A stretch of 34,202 bases of DNA, taken from Oscillospiraceae bacterium. GTDB lineage: Bacteria; Bacillota; Clostridia; Oscillospirales; Acutalibacteraceae. The position numbers and the translations under genes are program-made. The stretch spans positions 1-34,202 of the forward strand of contig JAQVFM010000017.1 in assembly GCA_028697255.1 (NCBI GenBank), given 5' to 3'. The notes beneath the pieces were generated by a model that had not been told where the DNA came from, did not search any database, and worked only from the letters and a program-made list of their open reading frames with translations. Shown here in pieces: positions 16,376 through 26,663 of the stretch. Each line of letters begins with the position of its first letter. Positions within the stretch are counted from its first letter, which is position 1.

Positions 16376-17447
16376 GTTTTTTGATGCACTGCGCATGCTT
16401 GAAAAAGAGAAAGGCATTTCTATTGATTATTTGATGGAGAAAATACGCAACGCTATTGTAATTGCTGTTAAGCGGGATTACGGAGGAAAGGACAACATTG
16501 TTGTCGTTATGAATCCTGATACTGACGAATTCACCGTTTCAATCAACAAAGCCGTTGTTGAGACAGTTGAAGATCCCGACACGCAAATTACTTTAGATGA
16601 AGCAAAGCGCTACTCAAAAAAAGCAATTTTAGGCGGTAATGTTGAAATTAAGCTAAAAACAAAACAGTTTGGGCGCATTGCAGCCCAAACGGCAAAGCAT
16701 GTTATACGCCAAGGAATTCGAGAAGCTGAACGCAACCAGCAGCTGCAGGAAATTCAGCGGCGCAATCAGGAGCTTGTAACTGCTACTGTCACAAGAGTGG
16801 ATCCGAGAACCGGTGCGGTCACTGTTGAATTTGGCAAGGCAGAGGCTATATTGCCCCTGTCAGAGCAGATTGACGGCGAAATCATTCAGGAAGGCGAAAG
16901 AATCAAAATTTATGTTGTTGATGTGCGCGACGGTGACAAAGGACCGCGTGCTTTGATATCACGTACACATCCCGGTCTTGTAAAAAGGCTTTTTGAAATG
17001 GAAGTACCCGAAATTTTTAACGGAGTGGTGGAAATTAAATCAATTTCTCGCGAGGCGGGTTCCCGTACAAAAATAGCAGTAAAGTCACACGATGAGAATG
17101 TCGATCCCGTCGGCGCATGCATAGGTGCACGCGGTACTCGGGTGGCCGGCATTGTTGAGGAGCTGGGCGGAGAAAAAATAGATATTATTGAGTTTAGCGA
17201 AGATCCTGTAGAATATATTTCAGCTGCACTTGCACCGGCAAAGGTGGTAGGTGTAGAGCTTGACCCGAGCGGTGCACATTCATGTCGTGTTAAGGTTCCC
17301 GACGCACAGCTTTCACTTGCTATCGGCAACAAAGGGCAGAATGCCCGTCTTGCGGCAAAACTTACCGGCTGGAAAATAGATATTCGTCCCGAAAGCGGTT
17401 ATTACGGCGAGGAGCCAGTGGAGACAGAGGAGCATGACGAGCAATAA
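16356..17447 (+). CDS. nusA: Transcription termination/antitermination factor NusA
   Basis: NusA N-domain, S1 and KH regions (GACIGARGTRVAGIVEELGGEKIDIIEFSEDP); ATG at 16356 after AAAAGGAG. Confidence 0.96.
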   Translation: MSNANTEFFDALRMLEKEKGISIDYLMEKIRNAIVIAVKRDYGGKDNIVVVMNPDTDEFTVSINKAVVETVEDPDTQITLDEAKRYSKKAILGGNVEIKLKTKQFGRIAAQTAKHVIRQGIREAERNQQLQEIQRRNQELVTATVTRVDPRTGAVTVEFGKAEAILPLSEQIDGEIIQEGERIKIYVVDVRDGDKGPRALISRTHPGLVKRLFEMEVPEIFNGVVEIKSISREAGSRTKIAVKSHDENVDPVGACIGARGTRVAGIVEELGGEKIDIIEFSEDPVEYISAALAPAKVVGVELDPSGAHSCRVKVPDAQLSLAIGNKGQNARLAAKLTGWKIDIRPESGYYGEEPVETEEHDEQ

Positions 17448-17461
17448 ACAGGGAGGATGAC

Positions 17462-17740
17462 GTGCATATGAAGCGGGTTAGAAAAGTGCCGATGCGCATG
17501 TGCACCGGCTGCGGGGAAATGAAACCCAAAAAGGAGCTTGTGCGGGTTGTCAAAAGCCCCGAGGGGGAAATCACTCTTGATTTAACGGGTCGCAAGCCCG
17601 GCCGGGGTGCATATGTCTGTCAAAGGCGGGAATGCCTTAAAGTCGCGCGTAAAGCAAAAAGGCTGGAAAAAGCTTTTCAGTGCGCAATACCCGCAGAAGT
17701 ATACAACCGTTTAGAGGAGGAACTGCCTTCCGATGAATAA
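17462..17740 (+). CDS. ylxR: YlxR family protein (RnpM)
   Basis: VPMRMCTGCGEMKPKKELVRVVKSPEGEITLDLTGRKPGRGAYVCQ. Confidence 0.94.
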   Translation: MHMKRVRKVPMRMCTGCGEMKPKKELVRVVKSPEGEITLDLTGRKPGRGAYVCQRRECLKVARKAKRLEKAFQCAIPAEVYNRLEEELPSDE

Positions 17741-18071
17741 TAATAAGAGCGGACAAATTGGCAATCTTTTGGGTATGATAAAACGCAGTGGTCGGCTTAC
17801 TACCGGTTTCAGTGCTGTTGTCAGAATGGTGTTATTTTCAAAGGGCGATGCCATGGTGATGCTGGCTGATGATTTGTCTGCAAAGACCGAAAAGGAGCTT
17901 CGGTTTGCATTGCAAAACAATGTGTTTAATGTTGTTAATCTGCCGCTGAACAAACAGGAAATTGGGCAGGCGTTGGGGTTAAACAAGCCCATCGGGGTGC
18001 TTGGAATTGACGACACAGGTTTTAGCGGCTCCATACAGGCACTGTGCCGTTGTAATGAGGGCGATTCTTAA
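17733..18071 (+). CDS. ylxQ: L7Ae-family ribosomal protein-like YlxQ
   Basis: Position between ylxR and infB; L7Ae-like fold pattern; overlaps the ylxR stop. Confidence 0.85.
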   Translation: MNNNKSGQIGNLLGMIKRSGRLTTGFSAVVRMVLFSKGDAMVMLADDLSAKTEKELRFALQNNVFNVVNLPLNKQEIGQALGLNKPIGVLGIDDTGFSGSIQALCRCNEGDS

Positions 18072-18085
18072 GGAGGAATTTCTAT

Positions 18086-20431
18086 ATGCTGATAAAATAC
18101 CGCGTTAATGAGGTTGCTAAGGACTTTGGCAAGACATCAAAAGAGGTTACTACTTTGTTGGCAAAATATTTTGATACACCCAAAAAAAGTATGACCGCTT
18201 TGGAAGAAAATGAGCTTGATATAGTTTTTGAATACTATACGCAAAAATATGAAGTTGAAAGCTTTGATGAATACTTTGCCATGGCTGAGTCCAAGACGGA
18301 AGATAAGAACAAAGCTGAAAATCAAGTTAAAACCGTCGACGAAACTAAGGCAAAGGCTAAAGACAAGCCGGCGCCTGCTGCTGCCAAGACGGGCAAACAG
18401 ACAAAGGCTAAAGACGGAAAAGCGGCACAGGTAACAAAGACGTCACCAAAGCGCCCGCCTGAAAGGCGTATGGTTGATACGCGCATGCCGCAGAATATTG
18501 TTTTAAATAAATATGACGAAAAATTTGATTTGCTTGCACAGACGTCTAACCGTGTGCAGGATGAAAGTGCGGTGAAAAAACAAAAGCTTAGCCGGCGATC
18601 TCAGCAATACCGCAAGCCGAGGGGACGTCGGGAAACCGAAGCCGAGCGTTTGCGTCGTATACAGGCCGAACGAAAAAGTAAGCCGATTACGGTTACCATT
18701 GGTGATACGATAACTGTTGGCGAGCTGGCTATCCGGTTAAAAGCGACTACGGCTGAAGTAATTAAAAAGCTTATGGGTCTCGGAGTAATGGCGACAGTTA
18801 ATGAGGAAATTGATTTTGATACCGCATATCTTGTTGCAACCGAGATGCATGCAAAGGTAGAGCGTGAAGTAGTTGTCACAATTGAGGAACGAATAATTGA
18901 CGACAGTGAGGATACCGACCAAAACCTCAAACAGCGTGACCCTATTGTGGTGGTAATGGGACACGTCGACCACGGCAAAACTTCAATATTGGACGCTATA
19001 CGCCGCACTAATGTAACCAAGGGTGAAGCCGGCGGCATCACGCAACATATCGGTGCATATAGGGTAGAAACAAACGGCAATTCAATAACCTTTTTGGATA
19101 CTCCCGGGCACGCCGCATTTACTTCTATGCGTGCCAGAGGTGCAGAGGTTACAGATATTGCAATACTTGTGGTGGCCGCTGACGACGGTATTATGCCGCA
19201 AACAGTTGAAGCGATAAACCATGCAAAGGAAGCCAAGGTTTCTATTATTGTTGCGATTAATAAAATTGATAAGCCTGAAGCTAATCCCGACCGCATTATG
19301 CAGCAGCTTACCGAACATGAACTTGTGCCCGAAGAATGGGGCGGAGATGTGATTTGTGTGCCGGTTTCGGCTCTTACCGGCGAGGGTATTGATAGGCTGC
19401 TTGAAATGGTGCTGCTTGTATCCGAGATGAAAGAGCTTAAGGCAAATCCCGATAGGGCAGCCAAAGGAACAGTAATTGAGGCTCGTCTTGATAAGGGACG
19501 CGGTCCTGTTGCTACATTGCTGGTGCAGAACGGTACTCTTAGGGTCGGCGACGTGCTTGTGGCCGGTTCAAGCGTGGGTAGAGTTCGTGCAATGACAGAC
19601 GAAAACGGGAACAAGCTCGAGCATGCGGGGCCTTCTGTGCCGGTTGAAATAATGGGACTTGACGAGGTTCCTGTTTCGGGAGATGTGTTTAACGCCGTTT
19701 CAGATGAGCGCCTTGCACGCGAGCTCGTTGAGCAGCGCAAAACCGCCGCTAAGGAGGCGCAGTTCAGACAATATCAAAAGGTAACGCTGGATAATCTTTT
19801 TGAACAAATGCAGCAAGGTGAAATGAAAGAGCTGAATATAATAGTTAAAGCTGATGTTCAGGGCTCTGTCGAAGCTGTTAGCCAGTCTCTTACAAAGCTG
19901 AGCAACGACGAGGTCAGAGTGCGCATTATTCACGGTGGTGTGGGCACGGTTAGTGAGAACGACGTTATGCTTGCCGATGCTTCAAATGCAATAATTGTTG
20001 GTTTTAATGTTCGTCCTGAACCGCTTGTGCAAACAGCGGCAGAACAAGCCAGTGTTGAAATTCGTCTTTATCGTATTATTTATGATTGTATTGAGGAAAT
20101 TGAATCGGCAATGAAAGGCATGCTGGCACCCAAAAAACGAGAAGTTATGCATGGTCGCATTGAAGTACGTGAGGTTTACAAAATTTCGAGCATTGGTACG
20201 GTTGCGGGATGCCATGTAATTGACGGCAAGGTTATGCGCGGGGATTTGATTCGTGTCGTACGCGACGGCATCATTATTGCCGACGATAAAATGAAATCGC
20301 TGCGGCGGTTTAAGGATGATGTCAAAGAGGTTGCCCAAGGTTATGACTGCGGTATTGCGCTTGAACGATTTAATGATATCCATGAAAACGATATTTTTGA
20401 AGCTTATATTATCGAGGAATACCGTGATTGA
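18086..20431 (+). CDS. infB: Translation initiation factor IF-2
   Basis: [61 protein letters not shown]. Confidence 0.98.
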   Translation: MLIKYRVNEVAKDFGKTSKEVTTLLAKYFDTPKKSMTALEENELDIVFEYYTQKYEVESFDEYFAMAESKTEDKNKAENQVKTVDETKAKAKDKPAPAAAKTGKQTKAKDGKAAQVTKTSPKRPPERRMVDTRMPQNIVLNKYDEKFDLLAQTSNRVQDESAVKKQKLSRRSQQYRKPRGRRETEAERLRRIQAERKSKPITVTIGDTITVGELAIRLKATTAEVIKKLMGLGVMATVNEEIDFDTAYLVATEMHAKVEREVVVTIEERIIDDSEDTDQNLKQRDPIVVVMGHVDHGKTSILDAIRRTNVTKGEAGGITQHIGAYRVETNGNSITFLDTPGHAAFTSMRARGAEVTDIAILVVAADDGIMPQTVEAINHAKEAKVSIIVAINKIDKPEANPDRIMQQLTEHELVPEEWGGDVICVPVSALTGEGIDRLLEMVLLVSEMKELKANPDRAAKGTVIEARLDKGRGPVATLLVQNGTLRVGDVLVAGSSVGRVRAMTDENGNKLEHAGPSVPVEIMGLDEVPVSGDVFNAVSDERLARELVEQRKTAAKEAQFRQYQKVTLDNLFEQMQQGEMKELNIIVKADVQGSVEAVSQSLTKLSNDEVRVRIIHGGVGTVSENDVMLADASNAIIVGFNVRPEPLVQTAAEQASVEIRLYRIIYDCIEEIESAMKGMLAPKKREVMHGRIEVREVYKISSIGTVAGCHVIDGKVMRGDLIRVVRDGIIIADDKMKSLRRFKDDVKEVAQGYDCGIALERFNDIHENDIFEAYIIEEYRD

Positions 20432-20537
20432 GTTTTATAGAAATTATGCGGTCATAATAAATATAAAGTTATTTTGGACAAGTCTTTATAAAAAACCCGG
20501 TTTTATCGGTGCCGGGGCGGAAAGGGCATGAGTATGT

Positions 20538-20909
20538 ATGGCCGGTTATCGTATAAATCGTATAAGCGAGGACATAATGCGAGAAATTACGGCAATTCTG
20601 CGTTCTGTGAAGGATCCGCGTGTCACCGCAACAATGCTAAGCGTCGTTCGCGTTGAAGTTACCAACGACATGTCATATGCTACCGTTTATATCAGCTCCA
20701 TGGAGGGCATCGAGGCGGCAAAAAAAGCCGTTAAAGGGCTTGTTTCAGCTCAGGGATATATTAGGCGCGAGCTTGGTATGGCACTGCACTTAAGACATGT
20801 ACCTGAATTGCGTTTTGTTGCTGACGATTCTATGGAATACAGTATTAATATCACAGAAAAGTTAAGACGCATTGAAGGGAGTGCTGAAAGCCGTGAGCCA
20901 ACTGATTAA
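20538..20909 (+). CDS. rbfA: 30S ribosome-binding factor RbfA
   Basis: YRINRISEDIMREITAILRSVKDPRV...VTNDMSYATVYIS...LRHVPELRFVADDSMEY. Confidence 0.95.
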   Translation: MAGYRINRISEDIMREITAILRSVKDPRVTATMLSVVRVEVTNDMSYATVYISSMEGIEAAKKAVKGLVSAQGYIRRELGMALHLRHVPELRFVADDSMEYSINITEKLRRIEGSAESREPTD

Positions 20910-21852
20910 TGTTGCCGAAACCGCCTCTATATTTAAGGCTGTTGATAATATTCTTATTCTGACGCATCATTATCCCGACGGAGATACGCTCGGATCAGGT
21001 TTTGCACTTTGCCGGGCGCTGCGCAGTATGGGAAAATCGGCACGTGTTGAATGTTCTGACAAAATACCGGAAAAATACTTGTTTTTATATGAAAATATAA
21101 AGCCACTGCCATATTTTGAACCGGACTTTGTGTGTGCAGTGGATACTGCCGATGTGCAGCTTCTTGGAAAAAAGCTAAGCGTTTATGCCGATTGTATCGA
21201 GCTTTGTATCGACCACCACGGGTCAAATACTAATTATGCCAAAAAGTTGCTGCTTATTCCCGAATACGCTGCAACAGCAATGATTGTCGCCGAGATAATA
21301 CTTAAATTGGGCGTAAAAATAGATAAAGACATCGCTTCGTGTATTTATACGGGTATTGCAACCGACACGGGTTGTTTTAAATATTCAAACACCACATCCT
21401 ATGCATTGCGTATGGCTGCGGATATGCTTGATTGCGGAATTAATTTTGATATGATTAACAGGAATATGTTTGATGTCAAATCTCGTGCCCGTGTTGAGTT
21501 GGAGCGATTAGCGCTCGACAATATGCGTTTTTATTTGAACGACCGGTGCGCTGTTATGTGTATAACACTGGATATGATTGAAGAAAGCGGTGCGGATGAA
21601 GACGATTTAGAGGGTCTTGCGCCGTTGTCGAGACAGATTGAGGGTGTATTGGTCGGTGTAACCATGCGTGAAAAAAAAGATGGTACATTTAAAGTTAGCG
21701 TGCGAACCGACAATCATGCCGACGCATCGGCAATTTGTTCACGTTTGGGTGGCGGGGGGCATGTGCGTGCAGCCGGCTGTACGGTTGACGGCCCTGTTGA
21801 AAATGCCATAAACACCATACTTAATACAGTGCGGACCATCATCGGAGATTAA
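20881..21852 (+). CDS. nrnA: DHH/DHHA1 phosphoesterase, NrnA-like (oligoribonuclease / pAp phosphatase)
   Basis: THHYPDGDTLGSGFAL, CIDHHGSN, GGGGHVRAAGC; probable GTG start at 20881 overlapping rbfA. Confidence 0.88.
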   Translation: MLKAVSQLINVAETASIFKAVDNILILTHHYPDGDTLGSGFALCRALRSMGKSARVECSDKIPEKYLFLYENIKPLPYFEPDFVCAVDTADVQLLGKKLSVYADCIELCIDHHGSNTNYAKKLLLIPEYAATAMIVAEIILKLGVKIDKDIASCIYTGIATDTGCFKYSNTTSYALRMAADMLDCGINFDMINRNMFDVKSRARVELERLALDNMRFYLNDRCAVMCITLDMIEESGADEDDLEGLAPLSRQIEGVLVGVTMREKKDGTFKVSVRTDNHADASAICSRLGGGGHVRAAGCTVDGPVENAINTILNTVRTIIGD

Positions 21853-21883
21853 TTTTGTATAAAGAAACAGCATTGAAAGGGTT

Positions 21884-22789
21884 GTGAATGTGTCTGTAAA
21901 CGGTATAATATGTTTGGACAAACCCAAGAACATAACCTCGTTTGCATGCTGCTCAGTATTTCGTCGCCTGCTGAATACAAAAAAAATCGGCCATGCAGGC
22001 ACACTTGACCCTATGGCAACCGGCGTGCTGCCATTGCTTGTGGGACAGGCCACTCGTGCATTGGAGTATTTACCGGTGCAGGATAAGCGCTACACCGCGA
22101 CTCTTCGCTTTGGATATGTCAGCGATACACAGGATATATGGGGCAGCATGACAGCCACAGGTTGTTCGCTGCCCCTTTTCAGTGATATAAATTCTGCTCT
22201 GGCTTCATTCAGAGGACAGATTGAGCAAATACCGCCAATGATATCTGCAGTAAAACATCAAGGAGTTAAGCTATATGAGCTTGCACGTAAGGGTATTGAG
22301 GTTGAACGCAAGGCTCGCCCCGTTACCATTTATTCGCTTGATGTAATTGATTACGACCAAAAGACAGGCGAGCTTAAACTTGATTGTCACTGTTCTAAAG
22401 GCACTTATATACGCACGCTTTGTGCGGATTTGGGTGAAATGCTGGGATGTGGCGCCGTTATGTCGTCACTGCGCCGTACCATGGCGGCGGGACTTAACCT
22501 AAATCAGTGTATAACAATTGACGAAGCACATAAGCTTGCTGAAAAGGGCTTGCTTGAGTGCAAGCTGATTTCAATTGAGAGTGTTTTTCAAGAGTATAAC
22601 AGTGTTACCGTAACGAGTGCGCAGGCCAAGCGTTTTCAAAACGGTGGAGCTCTTTTGCTTGACAGGCTGAACAAAAGTGTAGATGGTATTACACGTGTTA
22701 ACGCTCCAGACGGTACATTTTTGGGACTGGGCAAGCCAGAGAACGATGAGCTTAAAATACTTAAACTGTTTACCGGCGGAGGAAATTAA
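21884..22789 (+). CDS. truB: tRNA pseudouridine(55) synthase TruB
   Basis: NGIICLDKPKNITSF...KKIGHAGTLDPMATGVLPLLVGQATR. Confidence 0.96.
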   Translation: MNVSVNGIICLDKPKNITSFACCSVFRRLLNTKKIGHAGTLDPMATGVLPLLVGQATRALEYLPVQDKRYTATLRFGYVSDTQDIWGSMTATGCSLPLFSDINSALASFRGQIEQIPPMISAVKHQGVKLYELARKGIEVERKARPVTIYSLDVIDYDQKTGELKLDCHCSKGTYIRTLCADLGEMLGCGAVMSSLRRTMAAGLNLNQCITIDEAHKLAEKGLLECKLISIESVFQEYNSVTVTSAQAKRFQNGGALLLDRLNKSVDGITRVNAPDGTFLGLGKPENDELKILKLFTGGGN

Positions 22790-22790
22790 A

Positions 22791-24401
22791 TTGCGCAACT
22801 TGAAAATATATACATTAAAAAAAGGCGGTTGTACAATACCCAAACGCCCGCGTGCAGTTGCTTTGGGAATTTTTGACGGCGTTCATATCGGGCACAGGGC
22901 GGTAATACTTAACGCTGTGGGGGTTGAGCTGAAAAATGGCGAGTATATAGCGCCATCAGTGCTCACATTTTGCCAGTCCCCGAGTGAATTGCCAAAAGAC
23001 GGTGCCCGCGAGCTGTTAACTTTAAATCAAAAGACAGCAGCCCTTGCTACTTTAGGTGTAGAGGAATGGATACAGGCAGACTTTGAGCAATTGCGCGAGT
23101 TTTCGCCTGAGCGGTTTGTTAATGAAATTCTGCATCATGTTCTTGACGCACGACGCGTATGCTGCGGTTTTAATTATCGGTTTGGAAAAGACGCCTCGGG
23201 CAATGCCGACACACTAAAAGAGCTTTGCAGACCGCTTGGTATTGAGGTTGTGGTTGCCAATCCTGTGCTCGTCGATGACGAACCAGTCAGTGCCAGTCGT
23301 ATCCGTCGGCTTGTTGAAAACGGTGAGATGGAAAAGGCTGCAAGGCTGATGGGGCGTCCGTTTACTTTGGATCTCGAAGTCGTTTGCGGGCAGAGGTTAG
23401 GGCGTCTGCTTGGATCTCCTACACTTAATCAGCCCATGCCTCAAAATTTTGTGCATCCACGTTTCGGTGTTTATATTTCAAGCATTGAGGTTGACGGGCG
23501 TGTAATGCACGGAGTTACAAATATCGGTATTCGCCCGACGGTTGGAAGTAACACACCGCTTGCCGAAACATGGATTGCGGATTATGACGGCGATTTATAC
23601 GGACGGCGTGTACCGGTCAGTCTTATAAAGTTTTTGCGCAGCGAAAAAAAGTTTGAATCTGTCGATGACTTGAAAAAACAAATATTTTATGATGCCGAAC
23701 AAGCAAAACAGGCGGTTTTTGGAACGCCGGACAACAGTATACGCGCTGTATTGTTCGATTTCGACGATACATTGCAGGAACGCCGGCGTGCATTTTTAAA
23801 ATATTGTGATTTCTTTTTTAAAAAGTATTTTCCCGATTTGCCGCAGCAAGAAATTGAAGCACGAAAAGTTGATATGCTGTTGCGGAACAAGGGAGGATAT
23901 GTCAATTACATTGACTTTTTTACGTCTTTGTTTCAGGATTGGGGATGGGAAGATGCTCCACCCGTTGGCGATATATACCATGAGTTTCAGTTGCGTTTTC
24001 CCGAATTTGTTTCGTTGTTTCCGGAAACAGTACAGGTTTTAACCGAAGTTAAGCGGCGCGGATATCTTGTCGGAGTGATAACCAACGGTACTTCTCTTAT
24101 GCAAAATCGCAAATTAGATGTCAGCGGACTTCGCCCATTTCTTGATATTGCGGTAGTATCAGGCGATGAGATGGTGCATAAACCCGACGCCGAAATTTTC
24201 AGGCGAGCCGCGGCGCGGCTGGGCGTTGCGTGCCAAAACTGCATTTATGTCGGTGATCACCCGGTAAATGACATACAGGGAGCGCTTGGTGCCGGTATGC
24301 GCGCGGTTTATATAAACGCATACGGCAGCGATGTTCACCCCGAAGATGCACCCGAAATAGGCAATCTTAACGAGCTTTTAGAATTGTTGCCAAAGCTATG
24401 A
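22791..24401 (+). CDS. ribF: Bifunctional riboflavin kinase/FAD synthetase (RibF) fused to a C-terminal HAD-family hydrolase
   Basis: RibF motifs ALGIFDGVHIGH, GFNYRFGKDASG, VSASRIRRLVENG, VTNIGIRPTVG, KFLRSEKKF; then HAD motifs LFDFDDTLQ, VITNGT, KPDAEIF, YVGDHPVNDIQGA in one ORF. TTG start after GGCGGAGG. Confidence 0.92.
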   Translation: MRNLKIYTLKKGGCTIPKRPRAVALGIFDGVHIGHRAVILNAVGVELKNGEYIAPSVLTFCQSPSELPKDGARELLTLNQKTAALATLGVEEWIQADFEQLREFSPERFVNEILHHVLDARRVCCGFNYRFGKDASGNADTLKELCRPLGIEVVVANPVLVDDEPVSASRIRRLVENGEMEKAARLMGRPFTLDLEVVCGQRLGRLLGSPTLNQPMPQNFVHPRFGVYISSIEVDGRVMHGVTNIGIRPTVGSNTPLAETWIADYDGDLYGRRVPVSLIKFLRSEKKFESVDDLKKQIFYDAEQAKQAVFGTPDNSIRAVLFDFDDTLQERRRAFLKYCDFFFKKYFPDLPQQEIEARKVDMLLRNKGGYVNYIDFFTSLFQDWGWEDAPPVGDIYHEFQLRFPEFVSLFPETVQVLTEVKRRGYLVGVITNGTSLMQNRKLDVSGLRPFLDIAVVSGDEMVHKPDAEIFRRAAARLGVACQNCIYVGDHPVNDIQGALGAGMRAVYINAYGSDVHPEDAPEIGNLNELLELLPKL

Positions 24402-24447
24402 ATTTCAATACAAAAGCGGCGCCATTGCGCCGCTTTTGTATTGAAAT
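24402..24447. terminator. Bidirectional terminator between ribF-HAD and galM
   Basis: 21-bp perfect stem ATTTCAATACAAAAGCGGCGC-CATT-GCGCCGCTTTTGTATTGAAAT. Confidence 0.85.
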
Positions 24448-24449
24448 GC

Positions 24450-24471
24450 GGAACGCCGAGGACGGCGTTCC
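24450..24471. repeat. Second perfect hairpin adjacent to the terminator
   Basis: GGAACGCCG-AGGA-CGGCGTTCC. Confidence 0.75.
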
Positions 24472-24488
24472 AGATTACATATAAACAA

Positions 24489-25532
24489 TTATTTTTCCGA
24501 ACCGAATTTCAACGATGTGGTGTGTCTGTAAGTGTCGCCTGCTTTAAGAATTGGCTGTTCGAAATTGGGATGGTTAATTGCATCGGGGAAAAACTGTGTT
24601 TCAAGGCAAAATCCGCTGTTTTTTCGGTAAACAGCATTTTCTTTTCCGCCAACCTCAGTAATGAAATTGCCGGTATAAAACTGGACTCCCGGCAGGGTTG
24701 TACTTAAACTGATAGAGATTCCGCTTTGCGTATCATATGCGAATGCCGCTTTGCGCAGGGTTCCCGTTTTACCTCTGATGGCATAATTGTGGTCGTATCC
24801 GCCTGCTAAGTTAAGCGCGGTATAATCGGAGTTTATGCGCTCTCCTATTGCGTGGGCAGTGCGAAAATCCATTGGTGTGCCGTCTACAGGCAAAATGCTG
24901 CCTGTGGGAATAAGCTCGCTGTCAGATTCAGTAAAGGCATCCGACTCAATCTGCAGCATTTGGTTGAGCACCGAGCCGCTGTTGTGCCCTGATAAATTGA
25001 AGTATGTGTGATTGGTAAGGTTGCACAAAGTATCCTTATCTGACTTTGCGCAACAATCCCAAGTGAACACGCCGTCGTCGGAAAGCGAGTGTGTAACCGA
25101 TACATTCAGCGTGCCCGGATAACCCTCCTGACCGTCGGGGCTTGTAAGCGAAAGGATAAGCTTGTCGTTTGAAACCTGTGGCTGCCACACCATACTGTCA
25201 AATCCAATACGACCGCCGTGCAGATGGTTGCCGTTGTTGTTGCAATAAAGGTTGTATTCACGGCCGCCCAAAACAAAACGCCCTTTGGCAATTCGGTTAG
25301 CGCAGCGCCCGATAATAGCGCCGAAATGCCCGCTGTTTCGTTCGTATTCTTCAACGGTATCATATCCTAACACAATATCAACAGGGTGCCCGTTTTTGTC
25401 CGGCACTTTCAAAAAATTTATAATCCCGCCAAGGCTTAGAATACCTATTTGGATGTCTGCATTTGATAAAATGAATAAATCAACCGATTTGCCGTCCGAT
25501 GTTTTGCCGAACGGTTTTTTTACAATGTCCAT
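24489..25532 (-). CDS. galM: Aldose 1-epimerase
   Basis: GHFGAIIGRCANRIAKGRFVLGG, NNGNHLHGG, NLTNHTYFNLSGH, GVQFYTGNF. Confidence 0.95.
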   Translation of the reverse strand: MDIVKKPFGKTSDGKSVDLFILSNADIQIGILSLGGIINFLKVPDKNGHPVDIVLGYDTVEEYERNSGHFGAIIGRCANRIAKGRFVLGGREYNLYCNNNGNHLHGGRIGFDSMVWQPQVSNDKLILSLTSPDGQEGYPGTLNVSVTHSLSDDGVFTWDCCAKSDKDTLCNLTNHTYFNLSGHNSGSVLNQMLQIESDAFTESDSELIPTGSILPVDGTPMDFRTAHAIGERINSDYTALNLAGGYDHNYAIRGKTGTLRKAAFAYDTQSGISISLSTTLPGVQFYTGNFITEVGGKENAVYRKNSGFCLETQFFPDAINHPNFEQPILKAGDTYRHTTSLKFGSEK

Positions 25533-25550
25533 TTTACGTCTCCCTTTTTA

Positions 25551-26288
25551 TTAAATAACAAACCCGCCGTTGGGACTGAGCACCTGTCCGGTTATAAAAT
25601 CGGCCTTATCCGACGATAAAAAAACGATGGATTCGGCAACTTCATATGGAGAACCCATCCGTCCCATAGGTGTTTCACTTATTAGCTCCCGCCGTGTTTT
25701 TATGTCTAACGTGCTGTTCATGTCGGTGTCAATTATACCGGGTGCGACACAATTCACCTGAATATTGGATGGGCCAAGTTCTTTAGCCAGTGCTTTTGTC
25801 ATACCAATAAGCGCGGCTTTGGCGGTGGAATAGTGAACTTCGCAAGATGCGCCTACTATGCCCCAAATTGATGATATTAAAACAATTTTACCTTTTTTAC
25901 GGCGTATCATTCCGGGCAGAACTGCACGGCAGCAGTAAAAGGCGGCGTCTACTGTTACCGACATCATTTTGCGCCATTCGTCGGGAGTGATCTCGGTAAA
26001 CAGTTGCTGCTGTGAAATTCCCGCATTACATATTAGTATGTCAATGCCGCCAAAAAAAGATTCGCCTGCCGACACCATATTTTCGACCTGTTGTTGTTTG
26101 GATACGTCCGCTTGATACACAAGCACCTTTGAACCCGTTTTTGTAAGCCGTTCAGATAACTTTAATGCCTTTTCTTTTGAATTATTATAATTGAGAATTA
26201 GTCCGTATCCTTCACGGGCAAATAATTCAGCAGTGGCCTTGCCAATGCCGCGCGACGCTCCCGTAATTAATACAGTTTTACTGTTCAT
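25551..26288 (-). CDS. fabG: SDR family oxidoreductase, FabG-like
   Basis: VLITGASRGIGKATAELF, ILICNAGIS, YSTAKAALIGMTKALAKELGPSNIQVNCVAPGIIDTDM; ATG at 26288. Confidence 0.9.
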   Translation of the reverse strand: MNSKTVLITGASRGIGKATAELFAREGYGLILNYNNSKEKALKLSERLTKTGSKVLVYQADVSKQQQVENMVSAGESFFGGIDILICNAGISQQQLFTEITPDEWRKMMSVTVDAAFYCCRAVLPGMIRRKKGKIVLISSIWGIVGASCEVHYSTAKAALIGMTKALAKELGPSNIQVNCVAPGIIDTDMNSTLDIKTRRELISETPMGRMGSPYEVAESIVFLSSDKADFITGQVLSPNGGFVI

Positions 26289-26311
26289 ATTCTCACTTCT
26301 TATCAATCTAT

Positions 26312-26400
26312 TAGTCGATTTACAATATGATTGAGCTGTTTTTGATAAAATACAACCTGTGACGCGACCTGTGGTTGCCCGTATAATTCACAATCGACCA
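26312..26400. mobile_element. Degenerate MITE-like element, copy D
   Basis: AGTCGATTTAC left end, CGACCTGTGGTTGCCCGTATAATTCACAATCGACC right end; TATCAATC occurs on both sides (26301-26308, 26401-26408). Confidence 0.5.
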
Positions 26401-26402
26401 TA

Positions 26403-26663
26403 TCAATCCATGGTTATTTTAAATTCATTTTCATCAAACATTTTAATTTTTGGCTGCCTTGCCGGGACGCGTTTAAGGGGATCGTACACATATTTGCGGC
26501 AATAATGGTAAAGCGGCATAACACCTTTTTTGGGGCATAGGATAGCTTTGCCGTCAGAGGATTTGCGCCCATACAGACAATATTCGCAGGTCGATTCAAT
26601 ATAATTTCCGTATAGCTTGCGCCGCATGGCTTGCTCCCTCTCTTCCTGTTCAGTAGTTTTCAT
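26403..26663 (-). CDS. Small Cys-rich conserved hypothetical protein
   Basis: CEYCLYGRKSSDGKAILCPKKGVMPLYHYCRKYVYDPLKRVP; overlaps the ylbJ stop by 4 bp. Confidence 0.75.
   Translation of the reverse strand: MKTTEQEEREQAMRRKLYGNYIESTCEYCLYGRKSSDGKAILCPKKGVMPLYHYCRKYVYDPLKRVPARQPKIKMFDENEFKITMD

Noticed and set aside
16910-17332. 140-aa minus-strand ORF opposite nusA, and similar antisense ORFs within truB, ribF, galM, phoH and era
   Set aside because: Shadow frames of strongly supported coding genes with no independent evidence.
18601-19740. 379-aa minus-strand ORF opposite infB
   Set aside because: Ser/Thr/Ala-rich shadow frame antisense to conserved infB; no domain pattern.
22683-22790. 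N-terminal extension of the RibF-HAD ORF
   Set aside because: Overlaps truB out of frame; the TTG at 22791 has a GGAGG-type RBS and matches RibF N-termini.
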